Below, piece after piece: positions 51,963 through 59,346 of a stretch of 64,000 nucleotides of DNA. Each line of letters begins with the position of its first letter. Position 1 is the stretch's first letter. The position numbers and the translations under genes were made by a program. The DNA is from an uncultured Verrucomicrobiales bacterium. Lineage in GTDB: Bacteria; Verrucomicrobiota; Verrucomicrobiia; Verrucomicrobiales; Akkermansiaceae. Under the pieces are notes generated by a model. The model did not search any database and was not told where the DNA came from. It saw only the letters and a program-made list of their open reading frames with translations. Location of the stretch: positions 24,024-88,023 of the forward strand of contig CALCHQ010000102.1 in NCBI GenBank assembly GCA_937901085.1, read 5' to 3'.

Positions 51963-53147
51963 ATGAATATCACTCTCACTTTTCATGCTCACCAGCCGAA
52001 TCGCCTGATTCCGTACGACTTCTTCAAGATTGGCGAACATGCTTTCTACGAGGACGACCAGCTCAATGGCCGCGTGCTGAGCGAGGTGGCGGAGCGCTGC
52101 TATCTGCCCGCCAACCGCATGATGAAGCAGCTCATCGAGCTTTCCGACGGCAAGTTCAAGTTTGCACTCGCCATCTCCGGCGTAATTCTGGAGCAGGCGA
52201 AGTACCACCGCCCAGACCTCATCTCCTCGTTCCAGGAACTGGCCGAGACCGGCTGCGTGGAGTTCCTGGCCATGCCTTACTATGCATCCCTGGCCTCCCT
52301 GTATTCCACAGGCGAGTTCGCGGAGCAGGTGGAGGAGCATTGCGACCTGATTGAGGAGCTGTTCGGCCAGCGCCCCACCGTGCTGTGGAATACCGGCATG
52401 CTGTATTCCAATGCCATTGCCGCCCAGGCATACGACATGGGCTTCGAGGGCATCATGGCCGATGGCAACGGCCGCATGATGAGCAACCGCAACACGAATG
52501 ACCTGCAGTGCGCCCCCCTCATCGACAAGACCAAGACCCTGCTGCGCCACCGGCATCTTTCCAATGACCTGGCCAACCGCCGTACTGATCCCTCCTGGAG
52601 CGAGTACCCGCTCTCGCCCTACACCTTTGCCGACTGGCTGAGCCAGGAGCAGGGTCAGGTGGTAAATCTCTCGATGGACTACGAAACCATTGGCGAACGC
52701 CAGGCAGACAGCACCGGCGTATTCGAGTTCTGGCGCACCATGATTATAGCCGCGCTCTTTGCCGGAAACGAGTTCTATACACCTGGTGAGGCCGTGCGTC
52801 ACTTCCCCTCCTGCGGCACGCTCAACTGCCCCAACCCGGTAAGCTGCTCGACCTTCGGCACCACAACGCACTGGAACGGCAACGTGATGCAGCAGGAGGC
52901 CATCAAGAAGATTTACGACCTCGAACGCGCCGTGAAGGCCAGCGAAGACCGCGATATGATTCACGTATGGCGCAAGCTGCAGAGTGCCGACCACTTCCAC
53001 TACATGGAGAAGAGCAACGGCTTCACGCCCTACCCGTCACCCTACGATGCCTACATCTACTACATGAACGCACTGGCAGACCTGCAGGTGCGCGTGAAGC
53101 AGCAGGCAGCGCTCATCCACAAGGCCCACAAAGCCACCATGGCTTAA
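51963..53147 (+). CDS. GH57 family alpha-amylase-type glycoside hydrolase
   Basis: A 394-residue protein of the GH57 beta/alpha-barrel. Family features: FHAHQPNRLIPYDFF at the start (residues 6-20, motif 1), the GMLYSNAIAAQAYDMGFEG region and NLSMDYETIGE with the conserved aspartate and glutamate of motif 4. Members act on alpha-1,4-glucans as amylase, 4-alpha-glucanotransferase or branching enzyme. No signal peptide, so it acts on internal glycogen together with the preceding synthase. The operon ends at a strong terminator. Confidence 0.85.
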   Translation: MNITLTFHAHQPNRLIPYDFFKIGEHAFYEDDQLNGRVLSEVAERCYLPANRMMKQLIELSDGKFKFALAISGVILEQAKYHRPDLISSFQELAETGCVEFLAMPYYASLASLYSTGEFAEQVEEHCDLIEELFGQRPTVLWNTGMLYSNAIAAQAYDMGFEGIMADGNGRMMSNRNTNDLQCAPLIDKTKTLLRHRHLSNDLANRRTDPSWSEYPLSPYTFADWLSQEQGQVVNLSMDYETIGERQADSTGVFEFWRTMIIAALFAGNEFYTPGEAVRHFPSCGTLNCPNPVSCSTFGTTTHWNGNVMQQEAIKKIYDLERAVKASEDRDMIHVWRKLQSADHFHYMEKSNGFTPYPSPYDAYIYYMNALADLQVRVKQQAALIHKAHKATMA

Positions 53148-53169
53148 AAGGAATAGAGAGTAAGGATTT

Positions 53170-53206
53170 AATAGCCGCGCTCCATTGAGCGCGGTTATTT
53201 TGTTTT
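53170..53206 (+). terminator. rho-independent terminator
   Basis: A 13-bp stem with one G-T pair, AATAGCCGCGCTC (53170-53182) and GAGCGCGGTTATT (53187-53199), loop CATT, followed by TTGTTTT. Confidence 0.9.
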
Positions 53207-53219
53207 CGGGATGTTAACA

Positions 53220-53248
53220 TTGACATACCCCGGCATTCATGCTAGAGT
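53220..53248 (+). promoter_or_regulatory. leaderless promoter of the thioesterase gene
   Basis: TTGACA (53220-53225), a 17-bp spacer and TAGAGT (53243-53248), then 7 nt to the ATG at 53256. It excludes the longer frame whose ATG lies at 53211, ahead of the promoter. Confidence 0.75.
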
Positions 53249-53255
53249 CAGCTCT

Positions 53256-53975
53256 ATGGAAGACCTCTCCCTCACCCACACCATTACCAGTTACGAATGC
53301 TCGGATGACCACCTGATGAAGCCGGAGTTCTTCATGCACCTGTGCCAGGAAATGGCAGAGGAGCATGCTGACAAAAACAACCTGGGCTATGGATGGGCCG
53401 TAGAGAACCACAAGATATGGGTGGAAACCCGCGGTAATTATGAACTGTTCCGCCGCCCGGCGTGGAAGGAGACTATCACCCTGCGCACCAACACCGGCCA
53501 GGCTGGAGCATTGCAGGCTCGCCGTTTTGTGGAAATGACCGATGCCGAGGGAAATGTTCTGGCCCGCGCCGATTTACTCTGGGTACTCATCGACATCACG
53601 ACACGCCGCCCCTTCCCCATCAAGAAAGCCAATGTGCCGCTCAACGGGCTGGAATGCCCGCCCATTACCGAAGAACTAATATGCCCGGAATGGCCGGCCG
53701 ACCCCTGCGCCACGGCTTCCCACACCGCCGCCCGCCGCGATATTGACTTCAACGGGCACATCAACAACAGCGCCTACCTCGTCTGGGCGCTGGACACCCT
53801 GCCCGAAGCCGACACGCCCGCCGGCTCGCCCGTCCGTATTCACCTGGCCTTCCGCAAGGAATGCATGCTGGGTGCAGAGCTTGAAATCCAGCACTACCGC
53901 AGCGGCAATTTCACGCACCATGTCATCAACTCGGCCGAGGGCGTGCGCGCAGAAGTTGACATTCTGTGGGGCTAA
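53256..53975 (+). CDS. acyl-ACP thioesterase
   Basis: A 239-residue double hot-dog protein of the FatA/FatB-like bacterial acyl-ACP thioesterase family, which frees fatty acids from acyl carrier protein. The first half has LTHTITSYECSDDHLMKP and WVETRGNYELFRRPAWKE; the second half has the catalytic-region string DIDFNGHINNSAYLVWAL with the D-x-N-x-H-x-N-N pattern. In the gut such enzymes set chain length of released fatty acids or feed lipid synthesis. Single-gene transcript. Confidence 0.88.
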   Translation: MEDLSLTHTITSYECSDDHLMKPEFFMHLCQEMAEEHADKNNLGYGWAVENHKIWVETRGNYELFRRPAWKETITLRTNTGQAGALQARRFVEMTDAEGNVLARADLLWVLIDITTRRPFPIKKANVPLNGLECPPITEELICPEWPADPCATASHTAARRDIDFNGHINNSAYLVWALDTLPEADTPAGSPVRIHLAFRKECMLGAELEIQHYRSGNFTHHVINSAEGVRAEVDILWG

Positions 53976-53981
53976 AAGATA

Positions 53982-54010
53982 TTGCCAAAATGACCGTTTG
54001 GGTGTATGGT
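53982..54010 (+). promoter_or_regulatory. leaderless promoter of the isochorismate synthase gene
   Basis: TTGCCA (53982-53987), a 17-bp spacer and TATGGT (54005-54010), then 7 nt to the ATG at 54018. It excludes the in-frame ATG at 54006. Confidence 0.7.
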
Positions 54011-54017
54011 AGCGGGC

Positions 54018-55043
54018 ATGAACGCCACCATGCAGGAAAGGATTGATGCCCTTTGCCGCCGGCAATGCGCCTTTGCGCTCTATTGCCTGCCGGGCGAGGC
54101 GTCTCCTTTTTTCTGCATGGCCGGAGACGGGCGTACAGAGGAACTTCCGCCACCCGGTCGAGCCTTTGTGGTGGCAGGCTTTGACGGCCGCCGCCTCTTC
54201 ATTCCGGCAGAGCTGGAAGCCCCGCCCCTGCCCGATGCCTGGGCTCCGTTTCACCCCCTCCCCACCGAAGCGGCAACCACCCGCGAGCAGTACGCCTCCT
54301 TGTTCAGACGCTATACGGGGTACATCCACGAGGGGCTGGTGCGTAAGATTGTGCTGGCCCGCACCGCCGATATAGCCGTCGGCGAAAGCTTCTCGGCCAG
54401 CCGTGCCTTTCTCTGTGCCTGCCGGAACCAGCCCGCTGCCTTCAAGGCGCTGGTCCATACCCCGCAGTATGGCACCTGGCTTTTCTGCACGCCCGAACAG
54501 TTACTCACCGGCTGCGGCAGCCAATGGCACACGATGGCCCTGGCTGGCACGCGCATTCCCTGCACCCTGCCATGGGACACCAAGAACAAGCGTGAGCAGG
54601 CTCTGGTCACCGAATTCATCCGCGAAACGCTCATGCCGCTCGCAGAAGACATTGCCGAATCCCCGCTGGAAAACCTGCGCGCCGGCAGCATCGAACACCT
54701 CTGCACCCGTTTTTCCATTACCATGCCGCAGGAGCGGGTTCTCACGCTTCTGGAACAGCTGCCCCCCACACCGGCGGTCTGTGGTTCGCCCGTAGCCGCT
54801 GCCCGGAAGCTTCTGCAGGACAGCCCGGATATTGACCGTTCCTGCTACGCCGGCTACCTGGGGCCCTGGCACAACGACGGAGCCCAGCTCTATGTTTCGC
54901 TGCGCTGTATGCAGCTGTTCCCCAGTTTCTGCCGCCTCTATGCCGGAGGCGGACTGATGCCGGATTCCGTTGAGGAACAGGAATGGCAGGAGACGGAAAA
55001 CAAGATGGCCTGCATGCAGCAGGCCATCCAGGGAACTCATTGA
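54018..55043 (+). CDS. isochorismate synthase (MenF/EntC-like)
   Basis: A 341-residue chorismate-binding enzyme that converts chorismate to isochorismate, the entry to menaquinone or catecholate siderophores. Landmarks: RKIVLARTADIAV, TPEQLLTGCG, the MALAGTRIPC loop, the LLEQLPPTPAVCGSPV segment, SCYAGYLGPW and, near the C-terminus, RLYAGGGLMPDS. No other men or ent gene is in the window. The menaquinone role is more likely as no siderophore genes are seen. It converges with, and overlaps by 7 bp, the HdeD gene. Confidence 0.88.
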   Translation: MNATMQERIDALCRRQCAFALYCLPGEASPFFCMAGDGRTEELPPPGRAFVVAGFDGRRLFIPAELEAPPLPDAWAPFHPLPTEAATTREQYASLFRRYTGYIHEGLVRKIVLARTADIAVGESFSASRAFLCACRNQPAAFKALVHTPQYGTWLFCTPEQLLTGCGSQWHTMALAGTRIPCTLPWDTKNKREQALVTEFIRETLMPLAEDIAESPLENLRAGSIEHLCTRFSITMPQERVLTLLEQLPPTPAVCGSPVAAARKLLQDSPDIDRSCYAGYLGPWHNDGAQLYVSLRCMQLFPSFCRLYAGGGLMPDSVEEQEWQETENKMACMQQAIQGTH

Positions 55044-55618
55044 TTTTCTGTGGCAACCCGTGGGGAGGCCATGGCCAGAAACATGAGTGTCCATCCGGAG
55101 AAAATCATCTCCACCGCAATCAGCGTGCCGATGAGCCAGACGGAGCTTTCCGGCCAGCTCCATATAACCATGGTGCCCAGCACAAGGGAGACCAGAGCAT
55201 TGAAGCAACGCCAGAAGCGACCGGGGGTCTTCCACATTGATACGGCAACAGCCATGCGCATGATGCCCGCCGTGAGCAGGCTTGCCCCTATCAGCAGCGT
55301 CCACCATTCCATGGAAAGCACGGGCATCAGCACCGTAAACAGTCCTACCAGCAGGTACAGAACGGCCGCCAGCAGGTTCCACCAGCGGTTTTCCCGGTGA
55401 ATCACCCCCTGCACCAGACGCACAACCCCGGCTATGGCCAGCACAAAACCGCCTACCCATACGGCCGACACCCCCAGCAGGAAGGGGAAACCCAGCAGAA
55501 TGAACCCCAGCACCAGTTCCAGAGCAGCCAGGATCCCCGCCACCCAGGAGCGTCCCATCATCCGCACCCCCGCACAGCCGCAGGAGCAAGACGTTTCTTT
55601 ATCATTGACAGCAGACAT
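55037..55618 (-). CDS. HdeD/DUF308 family membrane protein
   Basis: A 193-residue membrane protein with six hydrophobic helices in three hairpins, as in HdeD (acid-resistance membrane protein family). The cytosolic N-terminus has a small cysteine cluster, CSCGC (residues 11-15), that is not typical and might bind metal. The helices start with SWVAGILAALELVLGFILLG. Function in this group is poorly known. Its ATG lies 17 nt inside the end of the superoxide dismutase gene, and its stop overlaps the convergent isochorismate synthase gene by 7 bp. Confidence 0.75.
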   Translation of the reverse strand: MSAVNDKETSCSCGCAGVRMMGRSWVAGILAALELVLGFILLGFPFLLGVSAVWVGGFVLAIAGVVRLVQGVIHRENRWWNLLAAVLYLLVGLFTVLMPVLSMEWWTLLIGASLLTAGIMRMAVAVSMWKTPGRFWRCFNALVSLVLGTMVIWSWPESSVWLIGTLIAVEMIFSGWTLMFLAMASPRVATENQ

Positions 55619-56261
55619 GATTCTTCCTTTCCTTGTTACAGTTAAAACGGCGGGCTACGGCATGCCAGCATATCTGATTCATGAAGGCCTCAACATAGCC
55701 GGCGCGGTTGTTGCGGTAGCGCAGATAATAGGCATGTTCCCACACATCGCACACCAGGAGGGGGCGCATGCGGGGCAACAAGGCATCCTGGTGGCGCTGG
55801 GCGGCCAGTACAACCAGCTGGTGGCTCACCGCATCGCGTGCCAGCACCGCCCAGCCGCTACCCTGAACACCGAGTGCCGCCCCGCTGAACAAGCGCACAA
55901 AGCCCTCATAGGAACCAAAGGCGGTGTTGATGGCATCGGCCAGCTCGCAGCAGGGGCGCTGCCCCGGTTCCGGGCTGAGGTTGCCCCAGTACAAGGTGTG
56001 CAGCATGTGACCGGCCAGATGAAAGGCGAGGCGGTGGGAGGCGGTGGCAGCCATGGATTCCGGCAATTCGCCCTGGGCTATCTGCCGCATGGTGTCCACA
56101 GCCGCGTTGGCTCCATCCACATAGGCGGCATGGTGGCGGGCATAGTGCAGCTGCACTGTTTCGGCATCGAGCAAGGGTTCCAGCGCTTCCACGCTATAAG
56201 GCAGCGGCGGCAGCATATAGCGTCCATCCGCATATCCATCGCATAAGCATATTGTATCCAT
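55602..56261 (-). CDS. iron/manganese superoxide dismutase
   Basis: Converts superoxide to oxygen and hydrogen peroxide. LPPLPYSVEALEPLLD, LHYARHHAAYVDGAN, FHLAGHMLHTLYWGNLSP and the metal-binding C-terminal DVWEHAYYLRYRNNRAGYVE are typical of the Fe/Mn family. The start is uncertain: a GTG at 56276, an ATG at 56261 (chosen, 219 residues) or an ATG at 56216 just before LPPLPY. The longer forms add a cysteine-containing stretch not found in the family. The C-terminus (FNCNKERKNHVCCQ) is also unusual. Operon with the PP2C phosphatase upstream and HdeD downstream. Confidence 0.85.
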   Translation of the reverse strand: MDTICLCDGYADGRYMLPPLPYSVEALEPLLDAETVQLHYARHHAAYVDGANAAVDTMRQIAQGELPESMAATASHRLAFHLAGHMLHTLYWGNLSPEPGQRPCCELADAINTAFGSYEGFVRLFSGAALGVQGSGWAVLARDAVSHQLVVLAAQRHQDALLPRMRPLLVCDVWEHAYYLRYRNNRAGYVEAFMNQICWHAVARRFNCNKERKNHVCCQ

Positions 56262-56302
56262 GCAGGAGTGACACACGCCACTCTGCCGCAGTTCACTAGC
56301 AG

Positions 56303-57025
56303 TTACAGTTCGATGGATACCACCGTGGTGTTGTCTGCGTAGGGGTCATTCAAGGCCTGGCAGGCCTCGATGATATTTACCGGCAGGCTGCCCTCTCGGT
56401 CATTCAGAATAGCGCGCCCCTGCTGGGTAAAGAGTTCAGGCGCGAGCAGACTCTCGGCGCCATCCGTGGTGAGCAGAATGCGGTCAGTAGGCAGCAGCGG
56501 GAACGGTAGCGTGGGCGCATCCACGAGATCCAGCGTTTCCCCCGTTACCGCCGAACGCAGCACATGCCCTCGCCGCAGAGCCTCCTGTGCCGTCATTCCG
56601 GCCCCGATGTATCCACGGTACATATCGCGGTAGGAGTGATCCTGATTCAGGTGCAGCATCCGCCCGTTGCGCCAGATGTACAGAGGGGAATCACCCACGC
56701 TGACCCAGCGAAGCACCCCACCGCCCACAAAGACGGCCAGCAGGGTGGTGCCGCCGTAGACACCACGGCTCTCAAAGGAATCACGCACCGCCTCATTAGC
56801 CATGTCCAGCGACTCCCGCATCCGTTGCACCATGGGAAGGTCATCCAGCTTCTGGAAAGCACGCACATAGGATTCGGCCGCCAAGGTAGAAGCCAGAGCC
56901 CCATCGTGATGCCCGCCCATGCCGTCGCACACCACAGCCAGCACACCTTCGGGAAAATACTTAACCTGGTAAGCATCTTCCTGCCTGGCACGCCGCCCTA
57001 TCCACTGTGACGCCTTTACAATCAT
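56303..57025 (-). CDS. PP2C-family serine/threonine phosphatase
   Basis: A 240-residue phosphatase of the Stp/PrpC type. Metal-binding motifs: GRRARQEDAYQVK (residues 10-22), VVCDGMGGHHDGALAS, TTLLAVFVGGGVLRWVSVGDS, ILLTTDGAESL and the final DPYADNTTVVSIEL. It removes phosphate from serine or threonine, usually as the counterpart of a Hanks-type kinase, none of which is in the window. The ATG at 57025 is 11 nt after the -10 box; the longer frame (57046) is excluded because it overlaps the promoter. Confidence 0.9.
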   Translation of the reverse strand: MIVKASQWIGRRARQEDAYQVKYFPEGVLAVVCDGMGGHHDGALASTLAAESYVRAFQKLDDLPMVQRMRESLDMANEAVRDSFESRGVYGGTTLLAVFVGGGVLRWVSVGDSPLYIWRNGRMLHLNQDHSYRDMYRGYIGAGMTAQEALRRGHVLRSAVTGETLDLVDAPTLPFPLLPTDRILLTTDGAESLLAPELFTQQGRAILNDREGSLPVNIIEACQALNDPYADNTTVVSIEL

Positions 57026-57036
57026 GTGTCTGTCTA

Positions 57037-57065
57037 TTATTAACACGCATCAGGCATTCTAGCAA
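57037..57065 (-). promoter_or_regulatory. promoter of the PP2C-SOD-HdeD operon
   Basis: On the minus strand, TTGCTA (57060-57065), a 17-bp spacer and TAATAA (57037-57042). The leader is about 5 nt. It is back to back with the RNase R promoter. Confidence 0.6.
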
Positions 57066-57085
57066 GTAAAATCGACAAAAAGACA

Positions 57086-57114
57086 TTGAAGCAGACAGAT
57101 GCCTGTGCTAGAAT
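57086..57114 (+). promoter_or_regulatory. rnr promoter
   Basis: TTGAAG (57086-57091), a 17-bp spacer and TAGAAT (57109-57114), 12 nt before the ATG at 57127, so the leader is about 6 nt. Confidence 0.65.
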
Positions 57115-57126
57115 GCTCCTGTAAGC

Positions 57127-59310
57127 ATGGCACCCACCTCTCTGACTGAAGCTCTTTTCAACTACCTCTCATCCCCGGACTATGAGCCGCAGGAGCTGGC
57201 CGACATTTCCAGAGGCATGGGTCTGTCCCCCAGCCAGCGGAGCGAACTGAAAGCCGCGCTGGCAAAAGGTCTGGCCAAGGGGGACTTCATCAAACTCCGC
57301 AAGAGCCTGTACATGCTCCGCAAGCCACGCGGCGGCGTGCTGACCGGGCGCATGGTGCAACGCGGCAGCAAGTTGTTCTTTATTGCCGACAGCCAGTCTG
57401 CCCCGCAGCTTTCTGCCCTCTGCCCCGGCGAAGCCCCTGGTGCGCTCTATGTTGCTCCTTTCAGCTGCCGCAATGCCATGGACGGAGACAAGGTGGAGGT
57501 TTCGGTGCGTGTGAAAGCACCCCTCCGCAACCACCGGCAGAAGCACAGGCCTCAAGCCTCGGAAACCCGCATCGAGGTGCGTGTGCTGGAAATTCTTGAG
57601 CGGGGACGCGCCCGCTGGGTAGGCATCTACAAATCCACCGGACGGTTCGGGCATATGGCGGGGGATGGACGCACCAGCCCCAGCCTCGTGCGCCTGCTGG
57701 AAGCACCTCCCGCCGAACTGTTGCCTGGCATGGTAGTCGTGGTGGAGCCGGTTCATTACCCCATTGCCGCAAGCGAGGCCACAGGGCGCATCTGCCAGGT
57801 ACTAGGCTGGCCGGAGGACGAGGGCGTGCAGATTACCACCATCATGCACAAGTTCGGGCTGGCCGATACCTTCCCGGCCGAGGTGCTGGAGGAATCCAGC
57901 CGCATACCGGACACTCTCACCAAAGAGGAATTGCAGCACCGGGATGACTGGCGCCAGCGCTGTGTCATCACCATCGACCCGGAAAGCGCCCGCGATTATG
58001 ATGATGCCATTGCCGTCAGCCGAGAGGGCTGCAACTGGGAGCTGGCCGTACATATTGCCGATGTGAGCCACTATGTGCGCCCCGGCTCTGCGCTGGATGA
58101 AGAAGCCCGCCGCCGAGGCAATTCCACCTACCTGCCGGATCGCGTCCTGCCCATGCTGCCCCCCCGGCTCTGCGACGGCATCTGCTCGCTGCGGCAAGGG
58201 GAGGACCGTCTCACACGTCTCTGCCTCATGCATATCAACCGCCAGGGTAAAGTCTTCAAATGTGAGTTCCGGGATGCCGTTATCCGTTCCCGCCGCCGCC
58301 TGACCTACCCGCAGGTGTTGAATATGCTGCAGCAGAAGGCCACCACAGGCGATGCCGAAGTCGACAGCATGCTGCTCGAAGCGCACAAGCTGGCAGCCCT
58401 GCTGCGCCGCAAACGCTTTGAAGCCGGAGCGCTGCGCCTGGACATGCCGGAAATCCGCCTGATTACGGATGACCAGGGGGCTCCGGTGGATGTGGAGGTG
58501 GAAAGTAGTGATGAAGCGCATCAGCTAGTGGAGGAATTCATGCTTGTGGCCAATGAATGTGTGGCGCATGCGCTCAATGCCCACAGTCTGCCCGCCATCT
58601 ACCGCGTGCATGAAGCCCCGGACCCCGCCAGGCTCAGCGAGCTGGCGCAGGAACTCAAAATCTACGGAATCAAGGCCGGCACACTCGCCACACGAGAAGA
58701 ACTGAACACCGTCATGGACAAAATAGAGGGGCATCCGGACGCGGACATCCTCAAAGTGCAGCTGCTGCGCGCCATGATGCGCGCCCGCTACTCTCCCGAT
58801 GCCCTGGGGCATTACGGTCTGGCCAAGGGCGACTACTGCCATTTCACCAGTCCCATCCGCCGCTATGCCGATTTGATTGTACACCGGGCATTCTCCCGGT
58901 TGAGCGGCACGCCCTCGGCCCCGCTGCCTTCACCCGGCACACTGGCCGCCATTGCCGACCACATTTCCGAAACCGAGCGCAATTCGGCGGCGGCTGAAAA
59001 CGAAGCGCAGCAGAGCATGATGAGCCGCTTCCTGGAGCTGCAATGCGAAAGCGACTCGCCCCGCATATGGGATGCCATCGTCCTGGCCTGCTGGCCTCAG
59101 GGCATGGCGGTGGAAATACCCCTGCTCAAGGTCAAAGGCTTTGTTTCTGCGGCAGAGCTGCCCCAGGACAGTTCCTGGTATTTTGAACGCCATGCCGAAC
59201 GCTGGACCAGCACCGATGCCCGCTGCCTCTACCCCGGCGCCAGGCTCCGCGTCATCCCGCAGAGGGTGGATACCGCCACGGGCTTTGCTGACTTTCTTCC
59301 ACAATTTTAA
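57127..59310 (+). CDS. rnr: ribonuclease R
   Basis: A 3'-to-5' exoribonuclease of the RNB family (727 residues) that degrades structured RNA. N-terminal winged-helix and cold-shock-like regions (1 to about 250) precede the catalytic RNB domain, which begins with CVITIDPESARDYDDAIAV (about 279-297; the aspartates bind magnesium). The ADVSHYVRPGSALDEEA and FTSPIRRYADLIVHR segments follow, and a C-terminal S1-like domain is short. It is close to the usual length. Single-gene transcript. Confidence 0.93.
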   Translation: MAPTSLTEALFNYLSSPDYEPQELADISRGMGLSPSQRSELKAALAKGLAKGDFIKLRKSLYMLRKPRGGVLTGRMVQRGSKLFFIADSQSAPQLSALCPGEAPGALYVAPFSCRNAMDGDKVEVSVRVKAPLRNHRQKHRPQASETRIEVRVLEILERGRARWVGIYKSTGRFGHMAGDGRTSPSLVRLLEAPPAELLPGMVVVVEPVHYPIAASEATGRICQVLGWPEDEGVQITTIMHKFGLADTFPAEVLEESSRIPDTLTKEELQHRDDWRQRCVITIDPESARDYDDAIAVSREGCNWELAVHIADVSHYVRPGSALDEEARRRGNSTYLPDRVLPMLPPRLCDGICSLRQGEDRLTRLCLMHINRQGKVFKCEFRDAVIRSRRRLTYPQVLNMLQQKATTGDAEVDSMLLEAHKLAALLRRKRFEAGALRLDMPEIRLITDDQGAPVDVEVESSDEAHQLVEEFMLVANECVAHALNAHSLPAIYRVHEAPDPARLSELAQELKIYGIKAGTLATREELNTVMDKIEGHPDADILKVQLLRAMMRARYSPDALGHYGLAKGDYCHFTSPIRRYADLIVHRAFSRLSGTPSAPLPSPGTLAAIADHISETERNSAAAENEAQQSMMSRFLELQCESDSPRIWDAIVLACWPQGMAVEIPLLKVKGFVSAAELPQDSSWYFERHAERWTSTDARCLYPGARLRVIPQRVDTATGFADFLPQF

Positions 59311-59312
59311 TC

Positions 59313-59340
59313 TTGCCAAGCAGCCATAATCTGCTAGCAT
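59313..59340 (+). promoter_or_regulatory. leaderless promoter of the GH20 gene
   Basis: TTGCCA (59313-59318), a 16-bp spacer and TAGCAT (59335-59340), then 6 nt to the ATG at 59347. Confidence 0.6.
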
Positions 59341-59346
59341 GGGAGC

